The notes under the pieces were generated by a model, which saw nothing but the letters and a program-made list of their open reading frames with translations, was not told where the DNA came from and made no database searches. Positions 23,440-35,769 of a DNA stretch of 64,000 nt are shown here, in pieces; position 1 is the first letter of the stretch, and each line of letters begins with the position of its first letter. The DNA is from Saxidomus purpurata (taxonomy: Eukaryota; Mollusca; Bivalvia; Venerida; Veneridae): positions 28,093,003-28,157,002 of the forward strand of contig JAFMSR010000002.1 of assembly GCA_022818135.1 (NCBI GenBank). The letters are read 5' to 3'. The position numbers were made by a program, and so were the translations under genes.

Positions 23440-24292
23440 AAGAGAACCAACTGACTATGCTACTTACCAAATATCTTAGCTCTTTGTCAATATAACTCAT
23501 GACCCCGGGGTGTGACCAATTTTAACCACAGGAGAATAATTTCAGCATTCATAAAAGACGACTAGGTAATGCTACACACCAAGTATTTTAGCACTTTAGC
23601 TTTGGACAAGAATATTTTTTAAAGTTCCTAATTTTTTAAGTATCACCCTTGGAGCGGGGTCAATTTGATCTCTGGTGGTAACATTTGAGCAAGTTTTGTA
23701 GAGGAGTACGTTGCGATGTTAGACGGGTTTAATGCTTAGGAGAGAATATTTTAATACATTTCCTCATATAAGTCTTTGTAAAACAAGTGAACCTTGGGGC
23801 GAGGCCTTCTTTGACCAAAGTGCAGAAATTATTTTTCTTTTTTATAGAGGAGTACCAAGTGGTGCTACATACCAATCTTTTAAGCTTTAATCGTTATGGT
23901 ATGACAAGAAGAAGATTTTTAAAGTATTTTCTTATATAAGTCATTATAAAACCAGTGACCCCCGAGACAGTGCCAATTTTGAACCCAGGGACATGATTTG
24001 AACAAACTTGACAGATGTATACTAGACGGTCACATGCACACCGGATATCTCAGCTCCGAGCCTTCTGCTTTTTGGAGAAGATTTTAAAAGTCTTTTTTTC
24101 CACAACAACAAGAGTTCACAAAGAGTTTTTAAAGCAAATTTAGCAGAGTGTAATGTAAAGAAGATCACTGCCAATTTCAATCAACATTGGCATAGAGAAG
24201 ATGTCGTTTGAAGGAAATGGTAGACAGACAGACGCCGGACACCGGTCGCCGAGTGGTCACAATAGCTCATTTTGTGCCAGGTGATCTAAAAA
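23440..24292 (+). mobile_element. Pearl-like element, family 1, 5'-truncated copy
   Basis: Successive core repeats carry CAAATATCTTAGCTCTTTG, AAGTGACCCCCGAGACAG-type words and TACTAGACGGTCACATG. The right end reads GACAGACAGACGCCGGACACC..GAGTGGTCACAATAGCTC, then TTTTGTGCCAGGTGATCTAAAA, the family terminus with its short inverted CTCAC/GTGAG-type end. Confidence 0.8.
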
Positions 24293-25829
24293 TCCATATA
24301 AGCTTCTAGGATTGCGTATTAGCCTTCTACCCAATAACACGACATATATTAAATTCTTTATATCATTAAAAGTAATGAAACATTTAAAGTGACACCAAAT
24401 TGCATCGAAAACCAGTAAATATCTGCGACCTTTTGTATAATATTTCAAGTCACAGGTGAATGCAATACTGATTTTTACTGATTTAAAATCAAACTAAACA
24501 ACCACGATTCAATTCCAATATATCTTATTAACACCATCAGAACAGAAAACTGAGATGCAAATGCAGTTTATAAACACCTGCAAGGCGTATGTAAACATCA
24601 GCTTCAAATACAAAACATCATATATTGCGTTTCAACAATTCTGTCAATAGATTTAATGACATGTTATTTACTGATTTTCCAAGATTATGTTCCTCAAAAC
24701 AGATATTGAAATTAAGCACTTGGAACTAATGGATTTGATTGTTTTAGTAAAAATGCATAATTGGTGGGCGAATGTGATAATGTACAAATAGAGGCAAGGA
24801 TATACACATTAAAATTAATGTTTTAGATCATTTTTAAGTAGAGAAAATGGTGGTTAAAATTTGAGAGGTGCTATGAAATAATAGCGGTTTGAAGTGCAGC
24901 GGCACTTGCAGCAATAGAGGGTTTGTCTCAAAAAATTCAAATCTGTTTCCCTGATATTTTAATACCTAATCAATATTTAATACAGAGATTTTTTTTGTTA
25001 CACATTGTGAATGGTTGAAATATTTTTACAAACTATATAATATTAAAGCTAATTACTTGCACTGTGAAATGCATTTTACCAAGCTGAAATATACGAACAT
25101 CGGTGATTATACTGATATCCATGAAATCTACAAGCATAAAATTATCTGAATATTTACAATCGTGTTGAATCTGGTTAAGTCTATAATGTACACTGATACA
25201 TTGCTCATAAACCTTTTTAGGCTTTTTGCATGAATTGAAAATACATAAAATAGATACACTGTATGAAATGAAATAACAATACCTGCTACAAAAGGTTAAA
25301 CTAAATGGCAACTTTTAACAGAAAACGCCACCTTAATTCCCGCTACTGGCGTTCGTGACTCTTCTCTGCTACGGATTGGGTGACATTCAATGACAAACAA
25401 TTTGCAGAGTTAAGTAAACATTGTACAGTTTTAATCTAGATAGTAAAAGATAATACCATTGCAAACAGAGTGGCGAAACACGAAACATTCATGACAGAAA
25501 TTAGTTTTTTCAGAACTCGTCGAGTCCCTTTGGGATAGACAGCATTCAACAAACCCTTTGGGAAATTAGCAAACAGACTGGAAACAAGACCAAAAGATAT
25601 TGTCCATTTAATAAGAACAGGCGATGGGATTCCGCACCAAATTTAGTAATCAGAGTTAGAAACCGTTTGATACCTTAGTGAATGAACATACATGTAAGAA
25701 TTTAAAGTGAATACGGGCCCAGATACATATATTATTGTATGCAGAATGACATCAGATCTGTAAATAAAGCGTAATATATCAAGCTTGAACACTAACCAGT
25801 TACAGACATCGAGAAATATCTCGCGTTTG
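24293..25829. other. No gene recognised
   Basis: AT-rich sequence with scattered short open frames. The longest, 92 codons at 25033-25311 on the minus strand, is low in complexity and resembles nothing I know. No repeat family was identified. Confidence 0.4.
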
Positions 25830-26013
25830 TACAGGTGGACAGTTTACCAAACCATCGTTCCTAGAGAAACTTATCCTCCGGAGGAAACTAACAACTTAAT
25901 TGCTGACATAAAGAGTCATGGGTTTTAGCAGGGCTCGATCTCACGGCCCTCAACCAAAGAGAGGTTACAGTGATTTCAAGCCAGCGACTCTAGACATTCG
26001 ACCACGGAGGCGG
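25830..26013 (-). mobile_element. tRNA-derived SINE, same family as 32821
   Basis: On the minus strand it begins ACCGCCTCCGTGGTCGAATG..AGAGTCGCTGGCTTGAAATC, then GAGGGCCGTGAGATCGAGCC, and continues to GGTAAACTGTCCACCTGTAC. A-box and B-box-like segments are present. It aligns through most of its length with the plus-strand copy at 32821-33051. Confidence 0.82.
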
Positions 26014-27306
26014 TTCAGCCCAGAGGAGTGAAGTATGCAGCGTCTTTCTCTCATGTAATGTATATTTTCAGCTAATTATTAAAGTTTTATGATCAGTTTT
26101 AATTTGGAGTGCTATCTGTTCGAAAAACATTCAGAACGTTGTTTTAGTTTAAAATCGAATATAATATAATGGTTTCTCATATTGTAACAGCTATTTTTTT
26201 CAATGAGATTGCAAAAACAAAATAATTATGAGGTGCTTCCTGAAAAAGTTTTTAATTTTGAAAGACAGCTACTCTGCAATACTTTGCTAGAGTAAATAGA
26301 ACACAGTTACATCATTATTTTATCAGTAAATTCATGATCATAATATATTACATGTGATAATGAAATATTAGCACCAATACTAAAGCAAAATGAATATTAA
26401 CAGCCGTTCCCCGGTATCCATTAGGGGTTCTCCTGCTCGTTTCTACATATTGGCTATAGGATTCTATAGCTACATTCTCTGTCCGTATTGTATAAAAAAA
26501 TACGAGTAATATTTCATCGCAATATTTGAATAAAAAAGCCAATTCCCGAAAAAAATGAGATTTGAAAACTTAAATTTGCATAAAATTATTACCGTTTCTA
26601 CTATTTAGTGATTTCTTCTTTTTCTCAAATTTCTTTTATGTTATAGAAAAACTAAATTTTCTTGAAGCCGTAATTATTTAGAAGTTTTTTTCAGCGGGTG
26701 ACGTTTCTGTCAGTTCTCCAGAATATAATGCCACATAACTTAGAAGCGAGCATGCAACATGTTGCATATTATGGTAATTTAGTATCAAATTATACCATTT
26801 GAATTGCAAATAGTCAATGCATTTGATGGAAAATATGCACTTACAGCTCCCAAAATACGACAGACGTTATTACATGCTGATGTACTTGGCATAAAATGTC
26901 GTCTGCTACATATATGCACGTGTCGCCTGCTTCAGCTTACATGCTAATGAAAATAGATTTGCAAAAAAAACAGTTTATACATGTGTGAACTGCGCATTAA
27001 TTGTTCACAGCCTATTAAAATGTTGAGATACTTCTTCGGTATTTGGAAAACAATGTGTTAACTAGAGTCCTATGTTCTCAGGATACTCATTCTGTCTCGT
27101 AGCATTGTATTAGACTTTTATTTTTCAAAATGTATTACGTTATCTTAAAATTATACTAATATTCAAATTAGGTACAAACGACACTTTATTTTACTGATTA
27201 AATGTGCAGTTGTTAGCATTAGCTGTTGTACCAATCTAGTAATGTCTTACAGTCTTTTTAAGCCAATCCGGGAGATGAACTGTAATGACGTCATCTGGTG
27301 CAAGGC
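26014..27306. other. No gene recognised
   Basis: AT-rich sequence. The open frame at 26348-26542 (minus) and others are short and resemble nothing known. No repeat family was identified. Confidence 0.4.
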
Positions 27307-27490
27307 TTAAAGCTCTGAGTTACCGTTGATTTTTTTTTAATTGACGTTCTTATACAGAAATATAAAACTAAATGCTAGAATCAAAATATAAGCAAAACTC
27401 TAGGTAGGAATTTGCAGAATCGATTGAAAATGTCGGTTACACGGCATGGCTACACTATATGTTCACATTAGAATTTCAAAAGCGTCTGTC
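27307..27490 (+). mobile_element. Inverted-repeat element, family A, right-truncated
   Basis: TTAAAGCTCTGAGTTACCGTTG is the left end with an internal deletion of about 7 bp in the inverted repeat. Then come the family words GGTAGGAATTTGCAGAATCG and GAATTTCAAAAGCG. The right half is missing. Confidence 0.8.
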
Positions 27491-27954
27491 CGTAACTATA
27501 ATAGACGCCAGAGGCAATATACCTCCAGCAAATGTTAGCTTAACACGGGTAACCGCTAGAAGGGTTAACCAATAGACGATAGTTAATTTCAGTACTAGCG
27601 AAGAAACCAGATAAATCAAGTTTGGTCTACGTGATTAAATTCGTCGCGCCTAATGAGGTGTTGGCTAATACAGTCAGTTATATCTAATGATGTACAGTAA
27701 ATTCAATCATATTCTGTAGCCATTGAAGGGCACTGGCCGCGCGACCGCAATGAAATTTATCATAGCAGGAGTCAGAATATAACAATGGCGTCGATTTTCT
27801 TTGGTCATTTCTCATTTTCTTGATAGAGAATGTTGAAAAACGTTAATATTCTCTTACTGATTTCATTAAGTCTCTATAAAAAGTATTACCGACTTGTAGT
27901 CTTTCGGAGAAGTTCTTTACTTGATGATGTTTAACAAAATAGTATGAATGCTGC

Positions 27955-28955
27955 AACAAGAAACAAGAAACATGGCAATGCCACGAAACCAGGTTTTCAA
28001 AAATGTTGTTCTGATTCAAGTTACAAAGTAGACATGAAATAATATATCATATCTTTTTTAAATTACCTCCAAAGATGATATGACCTTTGACTGCCAAATC
28101 AAGTTAAAATCATGTAAACAGGATTTTCAATGTTAATGTCACTGTGACCTTGACCTTGGAGCCAGCCATGCGGGGAACATGCGTTCTGCACGTCATCTTG
28201 ATGTGGTAAACATTTGTCTGAAGTTTCATCAAAATCTTCAAAGGGTTGAAGAGTTACAGAGCGGACAGGATTTTCAATGTTAATGTCACTGTGACCTTGA
28301 CCTTGGAGCCAGCCATGCGGAACATGCGTTCTGCGTCATCTTGATGTGGTAAACATTTGTCTGAAGTTTCATCAAAATCTTCAAAGGGTTGAAGAGTTAC
28401 AGAGCGGACAGGATTTTCAATGTTAATGTCACTGTGACCTTGACCTTGGAGCCAGCCAGGGAACATGCGTTCTGCACGTCATCTTGATGTGGTAAACATT
28501 TGTCTGAAGTTTCATCAAAATTCTTCAAAGGGTTGAAGAGTTACAGAGCGGACAGGATTTTCAATGTTAATGTCACTGTGACCTTGACCTTGGAGCCAGC
28601 CATGCGGAACATGCGTTCTGCACGTCATCTTGATGTGGTAAACATTTGTCTGAAGTTTCATCAAAATTCTTCAAAAGGGTTGAAGAGTTACAGAGCGGAC
28701 AGGATTTTCAATGTTAATGTCACTGTGACCTTGACCTTGGCCAGCCATGCGGAACATGCGTTCTGCACTCATCTTGATGTGGTAAACATTTGTCTGAAGT
28801 TTCATCAAAATCTTCAAAGGGTTGAAGAGTTACAGAGCGGACACAATTTCGTTTGACGCCCGCCCATCCGCCCATCCGCCCATCCGCCCATCCGCCCATC
28901 CGCCCGCCATACCCCAATCTAATAACCAGGATTTTCAAAATTGAAAACCTGGTTA
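27955..28955 (+). mobile_element. Pearl-like element, family 4, five core repeats
   Basis: The left end is AACAAGAAACATGGCAATGCC. Five core repeats of 142-147 bp start near 28118, 28261, 28404, 28548 and 28695, each containing GTCACTGTGACCTTGACCTTGG and CATCTTGATGTGGTAAACAT. A CCATCCGC microsatellite follows (28857-28908), then an end that folds on itself: AACCAGGATTTTCAA / TTGAAAACCTGGTT. Open frames on both strands, up to 126 codons, run along the repeat and are not genes. Confidence 0.88.
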
Positions 28956-31326
28956 AAAATTATCAATACCACTTAAGTTCTTTACATCTTTCTAGACGAG
29001 CTTATAGAAAGCTATTGTATAGTTCTTTTCAAGGGTCCACGAAATTTCTCCTTTGGCGTCAGTGCTGTAAAGTAAATACTATATGCAGGAACTTAGGTCA
29101 TCAACCAAAAGCTTTCAACCATCCAAATGTTTTCCGACCCAAGGCCTGTACTGTATTAACATTGACTTCTTTTACGTGTCTATTTACAACATGTACTAAA
29201 GTACTTTATCTATTGCGCTTGGTACCAGACTAGACTTCCTGTTTACATTTGGGGTGAAAGTCATTTAACAGCTAATAGACACTGTACAATGTGATTGGTA
29301 GGTTGAACTATTGAAAGAATTCAACATAACAAAAATACGAAAATCCGTGTACTTTTAAGATGAAACGGAAAACTGATTTTCTTGACAAATTTATTATGTA
29401 CAAAACACTATTTTTAAATGTTTTTCCTTTGAGTCAAACAAAAAACCTTAAAACTGAAAATCAAAAAGTTCATGACAAATTCGATAATACTCGAAGGATC
29501 CTTCAAGGTTTCATACACATACAACAAACAGCCTTATACATGTAGTACAATGTAGTTATCTAACAATAATTTTGTCGCGAATATACTAAAGTGCGATAGT
29601 ATACGATTGTTTTTCAACTAACATATAATGAATAGCTTATATATTTCTTGGTTTCTTCAATACGTCGACTAAAGTAAATAGCAGCGATTACATGTACTGT
29701 CAGTTTTTTTGTCCATTCTTTAGCACAAAATTTCTTCAACATACTGGCTTCCGCGGCCGTATATCTTTTTTGAAGATACATATTGTTTCTACTAATACCT
29801 TATCAGAAAAAAACTAAGGTGAAATAAACGGTATGTTTGGATGTCTTGAAAAATGATCAATGGACCTAGTCCGAATGTCAAAGAAAAAGAGAAAGCTAAT
29901 TGCAGAACCGTTGCCTGACTCAAACTTTGTGTGTAAGTCTGGTTGTTCAGTTGGTGATGTGTAAGATGATGCTAGAGAACTACTTTAAACAATTTATCTT
30001 CTTGAGATATGATACATGTATATTCTCCAGTCAGTACGCTGGTATTTAGTTTCGAAAATTCGGGCTATCGTACAAGCTAAACATTCGTACTTCAAAATAT
30101 TCGTACTCATAATATTCATAGAGAGATTCCAAATCAGGTTCGTATATGGTATCACAGTTCTACTGTATTCAAAAATAAGCTAAAGAAAATTGGTGAAACC
30201 ATTTCATTCCAAAAATCTATAATATCTCGGCAATTTATATATCTCAATAAACGACTTGAAAACTGTGTATTACATCTGTGACGAATATAAACTATAGAAT
30301 ATTATTGCTCCAGATCACATATATAATATCTTCGCTTATAATATTGACAGCCGTGTTCTACAGCTGTTCAACGGGTTGTTATTAACAAATAAATGACAAC
30401 ATACATCCAACAGACGGAGAGTTATGAGATTATGTGACGTCAATGTACAATTTTACGAGTTTCTCCGAGATGTCTCAGAGGCAGTTAAACAGAAAATCGA
30501 AGAAAAGAGTCAAGTATGATATCCAGGCCTCTATGCTGCGTAGGTTTGAAAAGTAAATTTTGACAGTATGCTTTAAAGGAACAATAAACGTTTGAAATTT
30601 GAAATTTCTAAAGGAACCAAAACAGGACTACGGTACGGTGTCAAATATTTGTATAATTGTACGTAATAGAACTCCTTTTGCTTAAAAGAACGGTAAAATT
30701 ACGTACAGGTGAACTAAACACAAGTTACATACATCAAACTCGGAGAGTTTTCTTTTGAAAAATGTTTCCGTCATCCGATAAAATTTGCAGGAAAGATTTT
30801 GTGCTAACCATGTACATTTGTATCAGTTGATGTGGCAAAACAAATATAATGTAAACAAATAGTCGTCGAAATAAGGAGTGGAGGTTTCTGTGACGTTTAT
30901 AACTAGGCAATACAAATGGTTACTGGTCAGAATTAAAATCTGCCTTTAACTATGTTCACAAACTTTGAAGGGAGAAGGGGATAATATCCGCCATTGAAAA
31001 ATAATGAAGGGGCTAAAGTCTGTGCAATATTGAGCTAAGGGGATAATGTCATAGGGGTTAATGTCTTACATAAATGTCTGTTTAGAAAACTTCATTGACT
31101 GCATGTGTCAATTTAAAGTTACAAATAAACAGTGTATGCCCTTCTGCGTCTGATCTAGACTTTTCATCTCTAAACTGAAGACATACTTTTCTTTGTTAAA
31201 AACCATCGAAATGTTTTGTGTACAGAAAAAGTTTTCTTAACACCAAAACGGATCGGATATTTACGATTAAATGACTTTGTCATGTAATTTAATAATCGAA
31301 AACCTTCTTCTCCCTATCATTTTTAT
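28956..31326. other. No gene recognised
   Basis: AT-rich sequence with short open frames only. The frame reaching 29233 on the plus strand begins inside the preceding element. At 30980-31060 the words GGGGATAAT and GGGGCTAAAGTC recur a few times without forming a clear array. Confidence 0.4.
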
Positions 31327-31681
31327 CAAAGCTGCTCGATCTCAGTTGCGGTTGATTTTTTTTTTCAAAAATGACATACTATTACATAAATGTAAATCTT
31401 GAATCATCAATAGCAATAAAAATCTTGGTAGGAGTTTGCAAAAATCGATTGAAAATGCTGGTTTTACGGCACCTCTACATTATATGTTTGTATTGGAATT
31501 TCAAAAGTGTTTGCAACGCTTTATTATTTGGTAGCGTATTATTTCAAATACTGATATACGTGGCATGAATCTATACTGGCGCCTTTTTATATGACTATAA
31601 TATTATGTTCTAACACACGTTATTTTCATACAGTTGGAAGAACTCATTTTTTAACCAAAATCTGTGAGCGGGCAGCTTTAA
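31327..31681 (+). mobile_element. Inverted-repeat element, family A, full length
   Basis: Bounded by CAAAGCTGCTCGATCTCAG and CTGTGAGCGGGCAGCTTTAA, with a T-rich tract just inside the left end. Internal words include TTTCAAAAGTGTTTGCAACGC and GGTAGCGTATTATTTC. The 65-codon open frame inside is part of the repeat. Confidence 0.88.
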
Positions 31682-32071
31682 CCACAGCTCCAAGCTAAAA
31701 TTGACGATAGTATTTTTAAAAATTAAGCGGATAAAAGAAAAGAATTTGTGGCAAAATTTAAATTACCTCGGATTTAATGACGTCACATGTTCATTACAGT
31801 TTCCTTTTAAGCAGCAATGGGTTCCAATTACATACAAGATGTCGCAACTGGAATCTGCAGTTACAGACGCAATCATTGAAACGCCTTTATAAGTTGATTA
31901 TTCACAGTTCCTGTGGTAAAAATTACTAGACAATTTAATAAAAATAGACAGTCTCGGGGTATTACAGCGCGTCAACATTGACTTTCGTCATTATCAGCAA
32001 TTTGCAGCTTGCTTTATTTCCTGCCCTGCTGGTGCCCATTGTTTCTGGCATAACATGACCAGCCGGCACAT

Positions 32072-32680
32072 CCGTGAAATCAACTCCTAGCATGGCACTG
32101 TTCGCTATTCTGACAGCTCATAGCATGGCACTATTCACTATTCTGTCAGCTGATCGCATGATACTGTTCGCTTTTCTGTCAGCCAATAGCATGGCATTGT
32201 TCGCTATTCTGTCAGCTCATAGCATGATTCTGTGCGCTATTCTGTCAGCTCATAGCATGATTCTGTGCGCTATTCTGTCAGTCCATACCATGGCACTGTT
32301 CGCTATTCTGTCAGCTGATAGTATGATTCTGTTCGCTATTCTATCAGTCCATAGCATGGCACAGTTCGCTATTCTGTCAGCCAATATCATGCTGCTCGCT
32401 ATTCGTTTGCTGATAGCATGGCACAGTTCGCTATTCTGTCAGCTCATAGTATGATACTGTTTGCTATTCTGTCAGCCCATAGCATGGCATTGTTCGCTAT
32501 TGTGTCAGCTCATAGTATGATACTGTTTGCTATTCTGTCAGCCCATAGCATGACACTGTTCGCTATTGTGTCAGCCCATAGCTTGGCATTGTTTGCTATT
32601 CTGTCAGCCCATAGCATTGCACTGTTCGCTATTGTGTCAGCTCATAGCTTGGCTCTGTTCGCTATTCTGTCATTTAAATT
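32072..32680 (+). repeat. 33-bp minisatellite with an 11-residue reading frame
   Basis: About eighteen units of 33 bp, consensus near CATAGCATGGCACTGTTCGCTATTCTGTCAGCT. The plus strand stays open across two overlapping frames (126 and 96 codons), reading (S/H)SMALFAILSA repeats. A small deletion near 32390 shifts the frame between the two. Unit variants alternate (CACTGTTCGC, ATACTGTTTGC, ATTCTGTGCGC) in blocks, as expected from unequal exchange. No start context, splice site or flanking coding sequence supports a protein. Confidence 0.93.
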
Positions 32681-32820
32681 TTCAGCGAGAACCCGTATGA
32701 ATAATTAATGAGACAGTCCCAAGTTTATTCTAGAAATAAGGCAGGGTCAGTAATGAAGAGCAATACTAAATTAGATTAACCGTTATTATCGCATTTGGAG
32801 TTTTGAGTGGTAGTGATTAT

Positions 32821-33051
32821 AGTCCGCCTCGGTGGTTGAGTGGTAAGGAGTCGCTGACTTGAAATCACTGTAACCTTTCATAAATTGAGGGCCATGGGTT
32901 TGATGCCTGCTACCGACCATGTCTCTTTAAGTGAGGAAGTGGAGGACAGTAGTTCAGTACTTGTTCTTCCAAGGAAAACTGGCGAGGTAAACTGCCCGTC
33001 TGTTAAAATGACCAAAATACGATTGGAACGGGCGTAAAATTCCTACAACAA
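32821..33051 (+). mobile_element. tRNA-derived SINE
   Basis: GTCCGCCTCGGTGGTTGAGTGG (A-box region), then AGGGCCATGGGTTTGATGCC (B-box region), then a body with GGCGAGGTAAACTGCCCGTC and an end near GGAACGGGCGTAAAATTCC. It matches the minus-strand copy at 25830-26013. Confidence 0.85.
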
Positions 33052-33800
33052 CAGCACTTAGTGATTGTAGCAGTTTCAGTAAAATACTTCCGTATCAACG
33101 TTCCCGAGTGACATGACGTAATTAATTTATGTCACGATAACAAAATTATTGTAGCATTTCCTAAGGAAATAAAATACTGCAATATCTGTTTTAATTTATT
33201 TCCTCTGGAAAGTTAAACCATACCAAGACGTATCCATAACTGTTCTTGTCACGTCAAAATACGTAAGAAAGACATGGGATAATATACATTGAAAACTCGG
33301 TGAGTACTATTTTATACTTCCATCAGGCGTAAACCGTCATGTTGAATTACGTTTAAATGACACAAAAGGATTCTTATGACTTGAGAAACAATGATGTTGT
33401 AATAAAACAGTGCCTAGAGACTTAGATGTGACGTCTGGTGAATCGTCAAGTAGAACTTAATTTCAGGAGAAGATGTAAGGTTTCATGAAAAACTAACATT
33501 ATTCTGAAAACGAATGTCGAATAAACATGTCAGTTAAAATACCAGTAAGACGACCTGACAGAAATTGTCTAAAAAATTAATTTTTGAAATTCGAATGTTT
33601 TCAAATTGAAGAATATGTGTTTGTGGGTATGTGCATTATATGGAGTGATATTACCGTTCAAAGTGACCATCATAATTTTTAATTAATCATTAATCAGTGA
33701 TTTATACTCCTAGAATAATAAACATTGACATAGTTATAACTAAAAAATACCAATCTTTATAATAGTTTAATTCACATTAAATATAGAGGAAATCTATAAA

Positions 33801-33862
33801 AACAAAAATAATATCAAACAGGGAATGCCACATACCAAAAACGCAGCCTCCCCAAAACGAGC
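33801..33862 (+). repeat. 62-bp repeat shared with 56281-56342
   Basis: AACAAAAATAATATCAAACA through CCTCCCCAAAACGAGC is identical to 56281-56342 except one base (CATACC against CGTACC). Sequence diverges immediately after. Such high identity contrasts with the older repeats around it, suggesting a recent copy of a short element. Confidence 0.85.
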
Positions 33863-34378
33863 TTCAACACGGTAAAAATCTTTTTTTGACTATCCTAGTC
33901 AAAAATAAAAAATTCACCCTTTCGGTAATGTATTTCTTAATTTGTATTAGTCATTAACAGAAATGACTTGGTAAAACGTATTTCATATTATGCTTTTAAA
34001 GCATCCACTATGTTTAGAGCATCATTATTAACCATAAACCAATGAGATCATTTTGAAAGGGAGTATAACTTTAGTGATTAAAAAATGTTTACAGACGACA
34101 GTTTTACATTTTTGATAGAAAATACTCACGTTATGAAATTTCTCCAAAACAAAAGGCGTTTATTAATTTTGTGGCAGAGTTTAGCATTTTTAAGATGATC
34201 CATTTGTATATTGCCGTTACCCTATAAACGCCTGTAAAGTATTCAGGACTTTCCTTTTAAGAGCATCCCTTGCAAGACTTCGGGCTAGGCGTTAAAGCCG
34301 CTCGCCCAGTTTCTGGTGTCTTTTACTTCTTGTCCCCAGCGCATGACCATAATGTAACAATTTCTACAAAATGATACA

Positions 34379-34740
34379 TTAAAGCTGCTCGCTCTCAGAT
34401 TTTGGTAAAAAATAAAGTTCCTCAAACTGTATAAAAATAACACATTTTAGAACATATATTTATATGAATAGGTTCTAGTATAAATTCCTGTTACGTATAA
34501 CTGTAGATTTGAAATAAAACGCTACCAAATAATAAACCGTTGCAAACGCTTTTGAAATTCCAAGATAAACATATAGTGTAGCGGTGCCGTAAAACCAGCA
34601 TTTTCAATCGATTTTTGCAAAATCCTACCTAGAGTTTTTCTGATATTGTTGATTCTAGCCTTTAGTTATATACATGAACTAGTATGTCATTTTTGAAAAT
34701 TTTATTTTTTTCCTCGACGACTGAGAGCGAACAGCTGTAA
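34379..34740 (-). mobile_element. Inverted-repeat element, family A, full length
   Basis: TTAAAGCTGCTCGCTCTCAG on the left and CTGAGAGCGAACAGCTGTAA on the right. It is in reverse orientation relative to 31327: the T-rich tract is now at the right end. The inverted repeats are about 18 bp. Confidence 0.9.
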
Positions 34741-35646
34741 AATAGTATTATAGCAATTTAAGAAAATCTGAAAACGTCGTTTGGTTTGGATTGACGGCAC
34801 TGCTACGCTTCATAGCTATATTGGGATTTCAAAATCGTTTGCAACACTTTATATACATGTACATTGTTATTTGTTAGCGTGTTATTTTAAAAGTACAGAA
34901 ATACCTTACAAGAGTTGACACTGGAGCCTTTTTAATTTCAGACAGTTCCACGAGCTTCAATATATTAGACCTAAGATTTGTTATTACATCAGAAAGAAAA
35001 ACGCTTTAACCCGCACTCATTTTACTTAAAAAGTGAACGCGTATGTATTCGGAAGTACCTAAATCTAATTCTGACGCTTATGATACACGTTTAACTCAGT
35101 CTGCAACCGCCGGCATTGGACCATTATCGTTTTTTTATACCCTTTCCTGTAATGAATCAATTAATTCCACGAAATTACCGCGCTATAAATGTTAAACTAC
35201 TCATTCCAGCAACAAGTAACACACTGTCTTCTTGTCAAGGCAATGACGGCAAAAATTACGTAAATTCTGTAACAAACGTTTTCGTCCCTGAAAACTATTT
35301 CAGAATTGAGTTGTAAATATTAAAAGGAGTAAAATACTGAAATTTAAGAGGTAAACAAATAGTTGTTAATTTTACTGGTCGTCAAATTTATTTACGCTTC
35401 TTTCTATGTACAATATGGTTATATTGTCACACAATTTTCAGTGTAAATATTGACCTGAAAGCTTCAAAGAAGTGAAGGAGAGATTTTGTGCTTCAGTACA
35501 CAAGCCACTGAAAATAGATCAAATAACAATAAACGGTGAGCAAATTGATCTAAAACAAATTTGTATATCACAATTATTCATTCACGACGCCCAGAGCTTT
35601 CATTGACAGTAATCTTGTTCCTTAAATATCGAACCTTATGTCCAGT

Positions 35647-35769
35647 ATGACGTCATTGTCCGCTGACGAAGACACTAGAACATATGCAAATGATGGTAGC
35701 CAATGCAATATACAAGTGACATGTGTCAATAAAATACATTCAATGACCACAAGCAAACTCCGAAGTTGA
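35647..35769 (+). CDS. Small unrecognised ORF, conserved in inverted copy at 40720
   Basis: A 40-codon frame starting MTSLSADEDTRTYANDGSQC and ending SKLRS. It aligns with the 38-codon frame on the minus strand at 40836-40720, including a 12-nt insertion (four residues, IQVT) that keeps the frame. An upstream in-frame ATG lies three codons earlier, with a stop just before ISNL. There is no recognisable domain. Nearby non-coding sequence is also conserved between the copies, so the shared frame may simply reflect shared ancestry. Confidence 0.25.
   Translation: MTSLSADEDTRTYANDGSQCNIQVTCVNKIHSMTTSKLRS

Noticed and set aside
27955..28908. CRISPR-like array
   Set aside because: The units are 142-147 bp with no spacers, in eukaryotic DNA; they are core repeats of a mobile element.
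28254..29233. Open frames of 70-126 codons across the family 4 pearl-like element
   Set aside because: They follow the core repeats on both strands and start or stop within repeat sequence.
32821..32920. Possible functional tRNA gene
   Set aside because: A-box and B-box-like words are present, but the arms do not pair well and a SINE body follows; a second copy exists at 25.8-26.0 kb.
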